The position numbers and the translations under genes were made by a program. A DNA stretch of 64,000 nucleotides. Origin: Pyrrhosoma nymphula. Taxonomy: Eukaryota; Arthropoda; Insecta; Odonata; Coenagrionidae. Location: the NCBI GenBank assembly GCA_963573305.1, contig OY754331.1, forward strand, positions 90,263,434-90,327,433, read 5' to 3'. This document shows positions 44,187 to 56,530 of this stretch, one piece after another; positions within the stretch are counted from its first letter, which is position 1; every line of letters begins with the position of its first letter. A model generated the notes under the pieces. That model was not told the DNA's origin and made no database searches. It saw only the letters and a list, made by a program, of their open reading frames with translations.

Positions 44187-46964
44187 AGGAACGCCCGCGT
44201 GCCCGAACGCCACGTCACCCTTTATGCCACTATTTACCGAGTCCAAATGACTCATGCACAGAGAAAAGACAACTGGTTTTCCCCCGCAGTAAATGCTTGT
44301 ACATAGTAGACTCCCTTGCGCACCTTACGGATAGCCCTCTGACTGGGCAACAGCGTGCGCCTCTCCCTTTTTCTTCCGTGCATGCTCCTGGCAGTTGAAT
44401 GCGCTCTTTTTCCAAAATAAATGTTGATCGATATTGGTTAACCAACGAATTCCTTTAAGATTTTATAAGTGGATTCATGATGATGAACTCGAGAGCTTGA
44501 AGAAGGTGTAAACGGCGGTTTTCAGGGATGCGCGGAACGGAAAATAACGGATCCGTGCATTTGCATCTATAACTAAAATACTAATGCATTAATTAATATG
44601 AAACTTTGTATAGCTGTTAGGAAAGATCTTTGCTACAATATTGGTAAAGGAAATTTCGATATCTTGATCCGTATTGTTATTATGAAGCCGTAAATGCGAT
44701 GCAACCGTCCGGTACCTGGGAAAATGCGCTAAAATTTGGTTTTTAAGCACACACTGAAATCGATATAAACGGTAAAATGTTTTTTACACCATCAATAAAT
44801 GCAGAAATAAACAAGCTTTAATTTGATGTACTTCATTTTAAAATCGATTGAGCCATCTATGAGATATTAGCCTTCAAACTCGGGTGACAGAATTTTGCAA
44901 CGGACAGATTCGTGTAAGAGGCGCACCCTCATTTTCGGCTGCGATTTCTGGGAAAAAAGGTGCGCCTCTTACACGAGTTTATGCGGTATTTTCACTATTG
45001 GCATGTGAAAAAATATGCAACGTGTCAATCAGTATATTTACGGTCCTAAGGTTGCTCGTAGCTAATAGTTGAATCCTAATGTTTTCAGGTTGTTTTTGTG
45101 ATATTTGTACAATACAGCTGGCTTTGTGGAAGGTTTGCCACTAAGCAGAAGTACCAAGTGTGTTTGGCTGTGATAGGTCCTAGTAATATGTAATATAAAT
45201 CTAATGCATTTCTTGGTGAATATTCTCAACATTATTTTGTGGATCCACAAATTATATTACATAGATCCACATGTTTAAGTAAATCAACTTCACACAATAT
45301 CTGTTAAACAAATGTAAACCATCAACAAGGGAGTAGATTGGTATTCAGGCTTTTGGTTCTGCTATTAAACTATCATGTATAATAGATATAATAATAAAAT
45401 TTAATAATATTTCGGTCTCGAAAATAATAATATTTCGGTCTCGAAATTAAGTTTTTTACTTCTCAAAATCATCAACTGCTGGAATTGTTTATTTACTTTT
45501 TGAAAAAAGACCATTGTTGTTCTTAAAGCCCGATGAAGCCGGCAGCATAGCACGGCAAAACTGTTGCATAATATTAAATAATTTAATCGCAGAACCAAAA
45601 GCCTGAATACCATAAACATGAGCTGCGAAAATCTAAAAAAAAAGGGAGTAGATTTTTGAAGAAACTTTTACAACAGAAAATGCTTACAATGCATTCTGAT
45701 TGTTTCAATCAAGGACACCTTTGAGTACTATTAAATTACGTATGTCATCTACTTTACCCTTTTAGGAGCCATTATTTCTCAAATAGAAATCTCATATTGA
45801 GTTTTACATTCATGGTTTGTGTAGTTTCAGGAATTGTGGCAACACCAGAAAAAAAATAATATCAAAAAACCAATAAGTGAAGCAGGGTTATCAAACTATT
45901 GAATGTCATCACCCATAAAATCAGTCAACTACGGTAAACCTTAACATTGCAACATTAACAAGGTTAAGTTCCTTGAGATTGTCGAATCTTGTAAAATTGT
46001 CCTTTTTTTTTTTTTGAAAAAATATAAAATGGGGAATGCAGAGTTTCGTTCATCAATGGCATCACTTGATGTTAAATTCGGTGGAAAATTTTGTAATATT
46101 TTAATTACCCTGCCAGCGGATAATAATTTCATAATTAAGGGCCTGAGAGTCAAAGTAATACAAGTAACATAAACACAAAAAACGATTAACTGCATATATT
46201 CTAAGTTGGTACTGTCGGGTACCGTCAGGTAGCTACAGGAAAAGGAATACAAATGTTCGAATGTATGATGCTGTGATCTAGCCGCAGAACACTTAAGCTA
46301 CTTTGCATATTGTAATATAATACCAGAATAAAGTGATACAGGTGACACTGGATGATGTTTGTTACCTGTATTACATACTTAGACTCTCAGGCCCTCAATT
46401 GTATGTTCTTAAGCAAAGATGTTTCCATTTTTCTTAAAAGAAAATTTATGCAGTTTCATCAAAATTACATTTTATATTAAGATCTTTTCTTAAAATCATT
46501 TAACACGTTCCCTGCCGCATTGGTCATAATGACCGAAACAGGCCTGATCCGTTTGCCCCGCATCGGTCATTATGACCGAAATCTGGATCATCGTTTTCGC
46601 CGCTCATAGCATGCCGTCGGCCAAGAGTGGGGTGATGCCCCACATATGGCATGACCGACACAGCGTGGGCGATTTAATGCACGTAAAAACTTTTTTCTGT
46701 TTTTGTTTTTTCTTTTTTTTTATATGCAACTTCCTTTTTTTTAGCAGAATGCTCATGTATAAAACACACACAAATGGTAAAAATAAAAATAAAAAATATT
46801 GTTCAATGAAGATAATATACAATGAATTAAAAGTTTTATTTTATCTAATAATATTATATTTAACACAATTATGGAAAAATATGACAAGAATCAGTTATTT
46901 CAGTGCGTGATATTGAAGCAGTTGAGGCACATCATTGGCTGCTGTGGACATCCTGAACAATAAG
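44187..46964 (+). repeat. 2.78-kb tandem duplication, copy 2
   Basis: Second unit of the tandem pair, abutting copy 1. It leads straight into the rest of the piggyBac gene (GTGGTAAC... at 46965), so copy 2 carries the original right junction. Copy 1 carries the original left junction with the complete TIR element. Confidence 0.95.
45340..45641 (+). mobile_element. Hairpin retroposon, duplicated copy
   Basis: Same sequence as 42561-42862, carried along in the tandem duplication. Target duplications at about 45327-45339 and 45642-45654. Confidence 0.7.
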
Positions 46965-48959
46965 TGGTAACTTTTATCACTTTTCGTCTTTCTCTTGGTT
47001 CTTTACCATCTCGCACTGCTTTCTCGTAGCAGCATTTACAATGCTTTCTTACTTCTACAGCTCTGCCTTCTTTTTTCTTTAGCTCATGGCGAGTTCTTCT
47101 TCGTCTTTCATCACTCGGCGTCTCAGCCTTTTCTTCTCGTTCTTCGTCCTCTGCCGATACTTAATGCCGCAACACTTATTTTCTAAAATCGACTCTGCCA
47201 ATTTTATTTCCTGTACACTCTTTGTACAGGATATGGGTATTGACCATTGATGTTGATAGCATAAGCTCTATGGCCAACTTTCTGTACCACTTGTCTGTTT
47301 TACTCAGTGGCGAAGAGTATGCTGCCATCTTGTCAGATAGGTCTACTGACGATTTTCCTTTGTTGTAGTCAACTATGACTTTCGGTTTTTTTACATTCCC
47401 ACCGTATTTTTGTGGAATTTCTACTGTTTTGTTGGAATGCTTGGTGGATAGCATTATGACATTTCATTTGTCTTTCCAGTTGAGAACAGTTATTCTCCTG
47501 CGATTTTTCTTGGCAGCAATTTCACCCTATTTTTTATTCAGCATTTCTGAGTAACATCTATTGGAGTGTACTTCTTATTCTTTCTCAATGTCCCGACTAA
47601 ATGAGTTTTATTATCCAATAATTTATTTGCTAGTTCAATGCTAGTGTACCAATTGTCCGTACATATTGTACACCCTTCGTTCAAAATTGGGTCACACATA
47701 TCTATTACAGCGTCCATTGGAGTTGTCTTCCTTCTAGGTTTTTCCCGGTGTAAATTTTCAGTTGGAATGTGTAGCCATGCCCTGTACACAACTTGAACAG
47801 TTTTATTCCATATCTGTGCCGCTTTTGTTTCAGATATTGACCCATGATGATCCGCCCTCGAAAAGGAATGAGCGACTCGTCAATACATACCGTTTCGGTG
47901 GGGTGGTATAGACACTGGAAACGCTCCATCAGTTTATTGACAAGACCTTGAACTTTATGCAGCCTATCGCCTTCAGTACATTCCTCATTATCCACAAAGT
48001 GGAGCATTCGTAATAGCAGCTCAAACCCATTCCTGGACATAATACTAGGGGCGAAGTCATTTTTTAATAAGATGTCCCTGGACCAGTTATCCTTGATGAG
48101 AGGCATCCTCATCAATCCCATGTAAGCGACGAGGCCAAAAAATGTTTCATTTCAGTTCAATTTTTAGGCTCCCAATGATGCAATCTTGATGAAGCTGAAA
48201 TACTTTGGTCTTGCATTAGTAGTTGTGTGGCATAAAGCTTTGTTTGATCTGAAATACTTTGGAAAATGGAGTTATCTACTACTGCCATATAAAATCACCA
48301 AGCTTGCCTTCTGATAGCTCTTGTAAAACTGCAGGATTTACTCCCACATATTCACGAAATTCTTCAAATTTCTGCTGTCAACCTCTGGGTAGAAACCAAG
48401 AATCACTATTTCCATTTTCTTCTTCATTTTCATCAGTCTGAGAGCCATCGTGGTCTTCAACTGCACCCTCCTGAGAAAGAGAACGCAAGTTACAATCCGT
48501 AGTTAGTTCTGGCAGCGTAGAGGTTGATGGAGATGGTGACAAAGCGGATGTGTTTGAATCCTGCCGAGGTAAATGAGCAATAAAAAATTCAGAAAACTAA
48601 TCAAACAAAAGCATTTTCATTCAACGATTTTCTGAAAATATTTTACCTGCTGATGGCTGCTCTTCCTCCAAATCTGCTGACTTCCATGTGTCGCTGGATT
48701 CGCTCACAGAACAAGGTTCAAAATTCTGATTGTCATCAAAATCTTCATCTGACATGTCTAACAAATCCACAATGTCTTCATCGCAAAGGGTTTCTTTCTC
48801 CCGAAAAGGATATCTCCATATCGACATTTTACTGTATGGTGAGGGCGTGAAGGCTTCAAACGAACCGAGAAACAGTGCTGCGTACACGAAAGAAGTAATA
48901 CAACCGGCAGAGACTGCAACGCCGGTCACAATGCTGGGCCTCTTCCCTTGAAAACTCAT
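46500..48959 (-). pseudogene. piggyBac element with near-complete, frameshifted transposase
   Basis: Element end TTAACACGTTCCCTGCCG at 46500; gene on the minus strand from about 48959. N-terminal acidic region 48959-48621 (DEDIVDLLDMSDEDFDDNQN). The segment 48121-47705 reads NWSRDILLKNDFAPSIMSRN, then CIDESLIPFRGR (first catalytic Asp) and LKIYTGK. The segment 47789-47538 has CTICTDNWYTSIELA (second Asp). The segment 47454-47176 has VDYNKGKSSVDLSDK (third Asp). A Cys/His tail YCSGCPQQPMMCLNCF lies near 46970-46900. At least two frameshifts and some stops make it a recent pseudogene. The far (5') terminal repeat was not found. Confidence 0.85.
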
Positions 48960-49199
48960 TCCCCTTTACTAACCCTTCCTTGAGCCCTGACGTATGTCAC
49001 TTAATTTTTATTTCTCCATGTTCTCACTTTTTTCTTGTTAGCAACTGAATTTTCAATTTGTGGGTGCTTGCAAGGTCTCGAAGTAGTATTTGATTGGATA
49101 TCATTAACAGAGTCATCGGCAGTTTCTTGCATGACATCTAGGGTGTTCCGCTCCCGTAAATTACACTTATTTTTAACTGTTCTCACCTCTAGGGCTTGT

Positions 49200-49745
49200 G
49201 CCTGCATGCCTGCCTGCATGACCACCGCAATTTTCGAAAAGTTCCTGCGAGCACGGGATGCAAAGATGGGTGGAAAAAATCGTAAAATTTTGTTGCTTAT
49301 TGATAACTCAGCTGCACATCCAAGACACTGCATTTTTAAGAAATGCTAAAGCGGTGTTTTTTCCTCCAAATTGCACGAGTGTTCTTCAGCCCCTCAATCA
49401 AGGCATCATACAATGTATGAAGCATAAGTGTAGGAAACAACTTGTCAATGAGAGGTTGGCCAGCCTTCTCGAGTCAGGAAGAAAAGTAAATATTCTGAAA
49501 GCAATGCATTTTGTGAAGCATGCCTGCAACTCTGTTGAAGCCAAGAGCATAAGAAATAGCTTTCGGACCTCTGGATTTCATCGCAGCACAAAGGATGATG
49601 ATTCCACGTCACTGAGTGATGAGGTATCACATAAGCACACCCTTGATGGCTGGGATCAGCTGTTCTGAGAAGGGGAGGGTATGACCTTCAACGAGTGAGT
49701 CGCCTGCGACGCTGATATGAAAGTCTGCAGGTTGGTTGTTGTAAC
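49200..49745 (+). pseudogene. Tigger transposase DDE-domain remnant
   Basis: Plus strand reads FLRARDAKMGGKNRKILLLI followed by DNSAAHP (catalytic Asp). After a frameshift near 49325 come FFPPNCTSVLQPLNQGIIQC and a long C-terminal stretch to 49668. A tail TFNE.VACDADMKVC follows to about 49740. This is the second half of a pogo/Tigger (DDE_1) transposase. The N-terminal DNA-binding half is absent here. Confidence 0.85.
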
Positions 49746-50684
49746 TTGTGAATACTATAAATGAAGCTATATTTATGGAGATAATTACATAACAAAAGAA
49801 TAACAACTATTCCAAACAATCTTTCATCTTCCTAAATGTAATTGAAAAAGTCAGTGAATCTCATTATCATGTATTTATATCAGTAGATTGATGTCAATAG
49901 ATGACATCTATATATGAACGTCTATATATATACATTCATATGAAATGAAAGGAAGAAGACACCGCGAAAGACGAAGCAGAGTCCAAATATCCTCCAACAT
50001 TCGCAAAAACATTGGAAGCGATGGCGACAGTTCGTCAGCAATCACGAAGTCGATGAAAGTGTGATGCATACTAAAATAAAAATGGACTGTACTATCAAAG
50101 AATTAGGGCTCAAAATGATAAAAACAAAGCACCTTGGACAGATTCCATCAGCCACCATAAATTTATATGTACAGTGAACTCCCGATTATCCGTGCGCGGA
50201 TTATCCGTGTGTGATTTTTACTCTTCGTCCATATTTTCTGCGGCATATATAAAAAAAATTCAATGAAAAAACACATTTGGATTTTAGCAATCTAATACAA
50301 GCAAGAATTATGTAAGGCCATTTCTTGCCACTTAAATCCACCGTATAAAACGTAATTGTTTTCCTTACTTTCTCACAAAGAACATATTATGATTACCTCA
50401 TTGTTCATTGTCAGTATCTTTCCAACTTTTAAGCGGAGAATATGCACTCTCCTGAGCTTTCTCGCTGGTATATTTACAATAATTAATGGTTTTGTCCACA
50501 ATAAACTTCATAAGTTCCACTGAAAGGAACAATTATCGGAAAAATCTAGTATCGCACAATCTTCGAGAGCACTCACCTTGCATCTAGAATCATGGGGATC
50601 GCATCCATGAACTCCCGGATTCAGATCTGTAGGGTGCCATATGAATTCCGGGTATTTCTTCTTCGAATGTGGCAGTAAATTTCT

Positions 50685-50908
50685 GAAGATACAGGTCTTC
50701 TGTGTTTTACTCCGTGTTAGTCCATCATCTTCGGACGACTGTTTCGCCAGTATTGCAGTTGTGAAGCGGTCGACTCTATGCCGACTTTCGACTTTGGCAG
50801 TCGTGAAGTGGTCAACTCAATGCCGAATTTCGACGGCAACGCCGGCAAAACTTTTCGTCCGAAGAAGATGGACCAATGCGGAGTAAAACCTGGAAGACCT
50901 GTATCTTC
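50685..50908. repeat. 224-bp foldback sequence inside Tigger
   Basis: GAAGATACAGGTCTTC (50685-50700) is inverted at 50893-50908. Inward, CATCATCTTCGGACGA and CGTCCGAAGAAGATGG also pair. Two direct sub-repeats (GTGAAG[CT]GGTC...ATGCCGA[CA]TTTCGAC) lie in the middle. No protein family seen. Confidence 0.65.
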
Positions 50909-52296
50909 ACATCCATCAACCCGCGGAAGCCTACACAAGGTGGTAAATCGTCTTCATTTGATCTATCTTTAGATTCCGAAGGTGAATTTGGAAATTATTT
51001 TTCTCTAGCAGAGGCTCCCGCCCGACGTAGATGGTTTAGCAGATTGAGCTCTAGAAGCCTTTTCCTCTTCAGTGCCTAAAATTTGCACGCTTTCCCTATC
51101 CTTTCAACCTCTTTCAATCAGAACCATCGCTCAGAATTTTTTAAAAATTTATTGAACTCGATGAGATTTTATGGCAATGCGATTGGGAGGTTGGGGAAAG
51201 GAGGGATATAGAGTAATCTTTGGAAAAGTTGTCTAAAAATTCATCCCCGCGCTCATTTTCCTCCAGATTTTCTTAAAAATCTTCGTTGGAATGCTCTTCT
51301 TGAAAAATACATACGTTCTTGATGTATTTTTGGATGTAGAATCAGAGAATGTCTCAAAAGGGACATTGGAGAATAAGTCAACGATAATCCAAGGGCAAAA
51401 TAAAGCCTAAGTTACAAGGATGCTGCAAGGACAGCCAAAATGAAGCACTGTAAAAATGTAAAAATAATCAGTCCAAAAATGCCGAGAGAAAAGTCCAAGA
51501 TGACGCGCAGGACTATAAACGAACAAAACACTTTTGAGGTTGGCTCAGGTAATCCAAAGAAAGCCCTGCTACCAATCAAATGCAGAGGTCGGTAAAAAGT
51601 CCGGAGATGAATGACCAAACCACGCAGGGGTCAATACCAGAAAAGAAATCTAGGATAGTCCAGGGAGATTAACAATAAATGCACAGTGGGCTTATTTCGA
51701 AGACAAAGTCCAAACAGTATGCGATGGCTCAAAAAATGAGCGAGAGGAAACAAGAAATCAAACTCATTAGGCTAGCGCAGTAGAAGAAAATCATCGAGTG
51801 GAAGGACGCATCGAGAAAAAAATAACGGTTAAGAAGTACGAGCAGGCAATAAATCTAGCAGCTGTGGGTAATACGATACTCCAGAAGCACTATCACGAAG
51901 CTAAGGGATAACCATGGACCCTCATCAACTCCCAAGGCCAACGTGCCTGGGAGAGGGAAATCGTCAAGCTGACTAGCTGTCAGCAGGATAAAGATAACAG
52001 ACAAAAGAAAGACCATAAATATGAGCGAGCGCCCTGTGACAGTCAAGATAACTTCTAAGAATCATGTGAAACCCACAAGAGTTCGTCAGAGCCATCAGCG
52101 ACATAACAATTGCCTCTCAAAACACAATGCAGCGAAGCGAATTTTTTCTTACCCCCGAACGTCACTTCCATACTTAAGCCAATGGATCACGGTGTCATTG
52201 CGTCAATGAAAAGGAATTAACGAGTATGTATTCTCAGGACACTAGCCGATGAAGATGATAATTTATTGAAATTTTGGAAGAAAATGTCAAAATTGG

Positions 52297-52735
52297 ATGC
52301 AATTCACGGTGTGCCAGAGGCCTGTTACATTAGTTCGTTCTTGGAGGAAACTTTCATTTAACCTCGAAGGTGATTTTTGGGGATTTTCCGAGTTTGGGGG
52401 TTTAGTGAAAATCATGAAAGGATTCGAAAATATTGATGCGGAGAACAAAGAAGAATGGCTAACGAGAGACGAAAGTGTCCCGGTCTTCCACCATGCGACT
52501 GATAGCGATATTGTTTCCACCACGATTGGACAAGGGGGAGAGGAAGGGAGTGGGGAGAGTTGAAGTAGCGGGGATGAAGACGAGGGGGGCAGCAAACGCA
52601 TAAATCACAGCCAGGCACTCAACTTCATAGATGCTCTGCTGCATTATACGAAGCCGTGGGAATACGACTACAAAGGCATTATCGCTGCTAAAAAGATACG
52701 TGGTGGGCTAAAGAAAACTCACAATTAGTCCATGA
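52297..52735 (+). pseudogene. Tigger transposase C-terminal remnant
   Basis: Reads LVRSWRKLSF, then NIDAENKEEWLTRDE. After a stop comes HSQALNFIDALLHYTKPWEY, then KKIRGGLKKTHN and QSKITDYV. This follows the Tigger tail (W-K-L..., acidic EEW, AL..L..Y, K.+KQ.+I.DYF). One stop at 52561 breaks it. Confidence 0.7.
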
Positions 52736-53346
52736 AACAATCTAAAATAACGGACTATGTACGCAGATGATATTACATCATTTTTTTACGTACATTATGA
52801 ATAATATAAGAAATAAAAGTGAAAGTTCGGATTATCCGTGTTTTCTGATTATCCGTGCGTCCTCTCCCCATCATTAGCCCGGATAATCGAGAGTTCACTA
52901 TATTTCCATTAAATTATGCATTTTTGTTTGCAATATTTGAGGAAAACATGCGGGAAGTTCCATTTTTGTTTTGTTACAAGAAATCAAGTTTACGCCATTA
53001 CGCACGGGAAAGATGATGTTTTTGGGAAGGGAGCTCAATTTGTTCATATTTTCAAGGAGTTCTGACAATCCTTATTATGCTATAATATTTGTTCATGAAA
53101 TTTAAATGTTCATCATGGTACACACAAATATAGCATTTTCGGTGCAATCATTGTAATTTAATACAAGCAATATAAACAAAGCGCTATTAAGTTAGAAGTG
53201 GGCATTCGTGCCGCGGATTCATCTATCCTCCGACCTAATTATTACTTTGAAAGTGCGACGAGAAAATTATCACTAGATGGCTTCGATAACTTTGCCGCTG
53301 AACTTTGTGAAAGCAGCATCTGTAAACTAATTGTGCTGTTTGGTTA

Positions 53347-53380
53347 TTAATGATGACGACAATTGTCGTCATCATTAATA
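53347..53380. repeat. Perfect 34-bp palindrome
   Basis: ATTAATGATGACGACAA followed by its exact reverse complement with no loop. In AT-rich DNA with no neighbouring gene; function unknown. Confidence 0.9.
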
Positions 53381-53910
53381 ATTGAGTACGCATCAGCGTT
53401 AGGTATCGTATGTTTTTTCTTGGGAGGTGGAATAGGTGGAAAATAAACTATTTTTTCAATAAATGATGACCAGTTATCTACGGCATGAGCTAAAATGAGC
53501 GGCAGGATAACATTCCCCTGCAAGTTATGCAACCAACCAGTATGTATTTGCCTTTTCATGGAATGCCCACCCTGTTTTGCAAGTTTTCCTGGTTACCACG
53601 TTCAGAATCCTGGGTCCCTTCAAGAACGTGCTAACGAGAGTCCGCTGTATATGCGCTTGTGTGCAGGAACGAAATGGTCAATTCGAGGGTTGAATGATGT
53701 AGGGATGAGAGCCCAGTCTCTTATTTATATATTGCTAGATGGAATCAAAATGAAACAAGCGTGAAGATTTTTTGGAGCAGGAGAAGAAGTACTGCACATG
53801 GCCATTTTGCTAGGCCAAAACTTTGATATTTAAAAAAAACAAAGTATGCTGAAAAAAACCCATTCATAGGGAGAGAATATGGGGTAAATGAATACATATA
53901 TATATATATG

Positions 53911-54223
53911 TGTAACGAGACACAAGAATAACACTATATCTTCTATCTTTTATTCACTAGCACTTTCTACAACCTTTCTCCACCTTGTCCCGTCTCACAC
54001 TGCCCTCCCCTCAAGTCCCCTCCCCACCACCGTCCTTCCCCTCGAGTCCACACACACTCCCCTCTTCATCCGTTCCCTCCCCGCCACCGTCCTTCCCCTC
54101 AAGTCCACATTCTCGCCCCCTCTCCCACCATGTCCACCGCTTCCCCTCCGTGGCTGCCCCTTTCGCATTCCACCTAATGGGTCATACTGCGTGTCACACG
54201 GCGCGACACATTGTCACGTAACA
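53911..54223. mobile_element. Solo-LTR-like unit (313 bp)
   Basis: Starts TGTAACGAGACAC and ends GTCACGTAACA, a TG...CA unit. The decamer TATATATATG lies directly on both sides (53901-53910, 54224-54233), though inside an AT run. The middle (about 54000-54130) is C/T-rich with a repeated block of about 66 bp (CCACCGTCCTTCCCCTC). No internal retrotransposon sequence adjoins it. Confidence 0.45.
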
Positions 54224-54233
54224 TATATATATG

Positions 54234-55734
54234 AACCATATGTAAAATTATTTGATTTTTTCCAATAGACGGCACCGTTAGCTGCAACAGCTGATTGTTC
54301 CATCCTCTATGGCAGTGGCAAATATAGGTTATAATTTCGGGGGGGGGGGGGGGGGGGCTAGCTAGTCGGCTAACTGTCCAACTCAAAATTATGTGCACTC
54401 GAGTTTTGAGACTCAATAACAAAATAACCAATGATTGTACATAAAAACCAATTACATTGTATTTTTCTATGGTTTATTCTGCGTTTAACAATTATAAATA
54501 AATAATATTTCATTCCATTTTTAATGATATTTTTTATTGAGGCGAGAACTTAAAAAGTGCCAGTTTTTAGGTGTATTTCAAAGAGGAGTCAGGTTTAAAA
54601 TTTATTTTCTAGTATTATGAGCACCAAATTTTAAAAACTGATAGATAAATTTGTTGTTTATGTATACAATAAATTATAGAAGTATATCTTTTCGAAAAGG
54701 TTTTTGTTTTGAGTTTTATAAACGAACTTTTTCTACCAAGCGGGACGTCGTAGAACAGCGTTCTTGGCTGCGCTGTCTTAAGCAAAGCATGAGTGATTAA
54801 TTTTTTATGCCAATAAAAGGCAAAATAAGTAGGTAGGCAAATGGTCGGCAAGGTAGGCTGCTGTAGGGACAAACCTCCAGGACGCCTCATGCATCTGATC
54901 CTTAATTATGTCTAAGTAAAAAGTGCAGTGCATATCATCAGTAAGCATATATCCAGTCCCCTTTCTTAAACAATTGAGGATTGCTTGGTTATCAACATTC
55001 CTATTTATTGTAGTGAACTTGGGCACATTTCTTTGTATATACAGTATTCCTTGTAGTGCTATGAGGGCTTCTGTGTAGTATATAGGCAGTTGGTGCTGGA
55101 ACTCTTTTGAGCTGCAGGTCTAATAATCTCTTCTCATAATGCTTCCCTCCTACTGATATCTAAGGCTCACAGAAAATGTACAGTGTCATGTCCAATGCGT
55201 AAAATGCAGATGACATCACCACTAATTGTGCGCAAAATGTTTCATCGCCTTATCATTATGAAGTGAGGAATGTCTTATATTATGATGTTTTTTACTCACA
55301 ATGTGGTTGTGAGTAATTTGATAGGTGAAATATTTCAAACATAACTCATAATCCTTGAAACAATGTAGCATCTGGTAATGGCATGTGACTCACAAGTTTG
55401 TTCTGATTACGGCTTCTAAAACCATATCTTACCTAGTAGAATGATCGTGTCTAGTAAAATCAGGTGGACAGCTATAACTGTGCCTTGACAAAATCGTATC
55501 TTGTGAGACCGCGCTATATGAGGGTCTACTGTAATCATTCTACAACTTTGTTTGAATTCACAAAAAGTTGGACCAGAGGTCCTGCAAGTACGCAACCCGC
55601 AACGCACTGGTGCTTTTTGGGTTGCGTTCAGGGAGTTTTTTCCCTAGGCCTTCATTACTCTGTTGACACTCACTAATCTGGACAGACCTCCAGTGTGTAG
55701 TGCAGGTGGTTTATTAACCCCTCCAGCATGTCTG
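54234..55734. other. Unassigned DNA with a long G run
   Basis: A G homopolymer lies at about 54340-54357. A minus-strand ORF (55026-54808) reads NQAILNCLRKGTGYMLTDDM and onward, with exon-like composition but no family I can confirm. Otherwise AT-rich. Confidence 0.3.
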
Positions 55735-55959
55735 AAGGCCGTTTTACACAAGGCACTTGATTGCTCAAGTTGAAGTGGCATCTGATTTTTCTATGCAAGA
55801 ATCAGGCTCAGAATTAGAGCAGCGGCTATTTTCTCATCTCTCGTTTATGAATTTGCGCATGCATTCTAGCAATTCACTGCTTTACACAATGCAATTTTCA
55901 ATGCACATCACCATGTACATCTGAGTGTGCGAGTAAGTGCCTAGTGTAAAACGGCCCTA
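55735..55959. mobile_element. MITE, about 225 bp
   Basis: Inverted ends GGCCGTTTTACACAAGGCAC (left) and, inverted, GGCCGTTTTACACTAGGCAC (right). This GGCCGTTTTACAC end type is common in insect MITEs. TGA and TAA flank it, a weak hint of 3-bp target duplication. Confidence 0.7.
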
Positions 55960-56530
55960 ACGCAGCATATGTGTCCATTTAAGTCTCCGTAAACACTGTC
56001 TGCATCCAGCTTTTAATTTAAAATTTTTAGAGCTCTCTCTCTTTTATGTGCGGTTAGGAAGTGTGTGTGTAAGCTGGTGATGTCTGTTTTCATTCTGCGT
56101 TTCATTATTGCCTCTGCGTATGTGTTTTTTTCTTATTTTTTACCTTTTTGGTCCCGGTCAAAGAAATGCTTATCCCCAGTGCATCCACCAGGTGAAGTAG
56201 TTTAGGCTCTGAGTTATGAGCTCTTGGAGAGGGTATTCATTAGATACTGGTGCTGTCTTTCTGCTTGCTCTCTTTCATTCAAGGTTATCTGCAGTTTCTT
56301 GTCATAGTTTTAATTTTTTTCCCTATCTCGTCATTGCTTTGCTCACTCAGGGTGGTCATTCACGCCACCTGAATAAGCAAAGTATCTCGGTCTCTTATGA
56401 CCATCGGTCTCTTATCTTTCTCATCTGGGGCCATATTGATGATGCTACAAGCTGAGGCTTGAGGTTTCTTGATGCTTACAATAGCTTTAATATTTTTTTG
56501 ATTTTTTTCCATCCTGAGGCCATCTCAACG
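55960..56530. other. Unassigned DNA upstream of piggyBac 4
   Basis: Probably the 5' part of the piggyBac element that follows. I did not find its TTAA terminus. Confidence 0.3.

Larger units (their letters stand above)
50172..52900 (+). mobile_element. Tigger/pogo element, 2.7 kb
   Basis: Ends CAGTGAACTCCCGATTATCC and, inverted, TAGTGAACTCTCGATTATCC, flanked by TA (50170-50171, 52901-52902). It contains a transposase C-terminus (52297-52735) and a foldback insert (50685-50908). The rest is unrecognisable. Confidence 0.85.

Noticed and set aside
53888..54268. Pro/Ser-rich ORFs in two frames
   Set aside because: Product of the C/T-rich minisatellite in the solo-LTR-like unit, not a gene.
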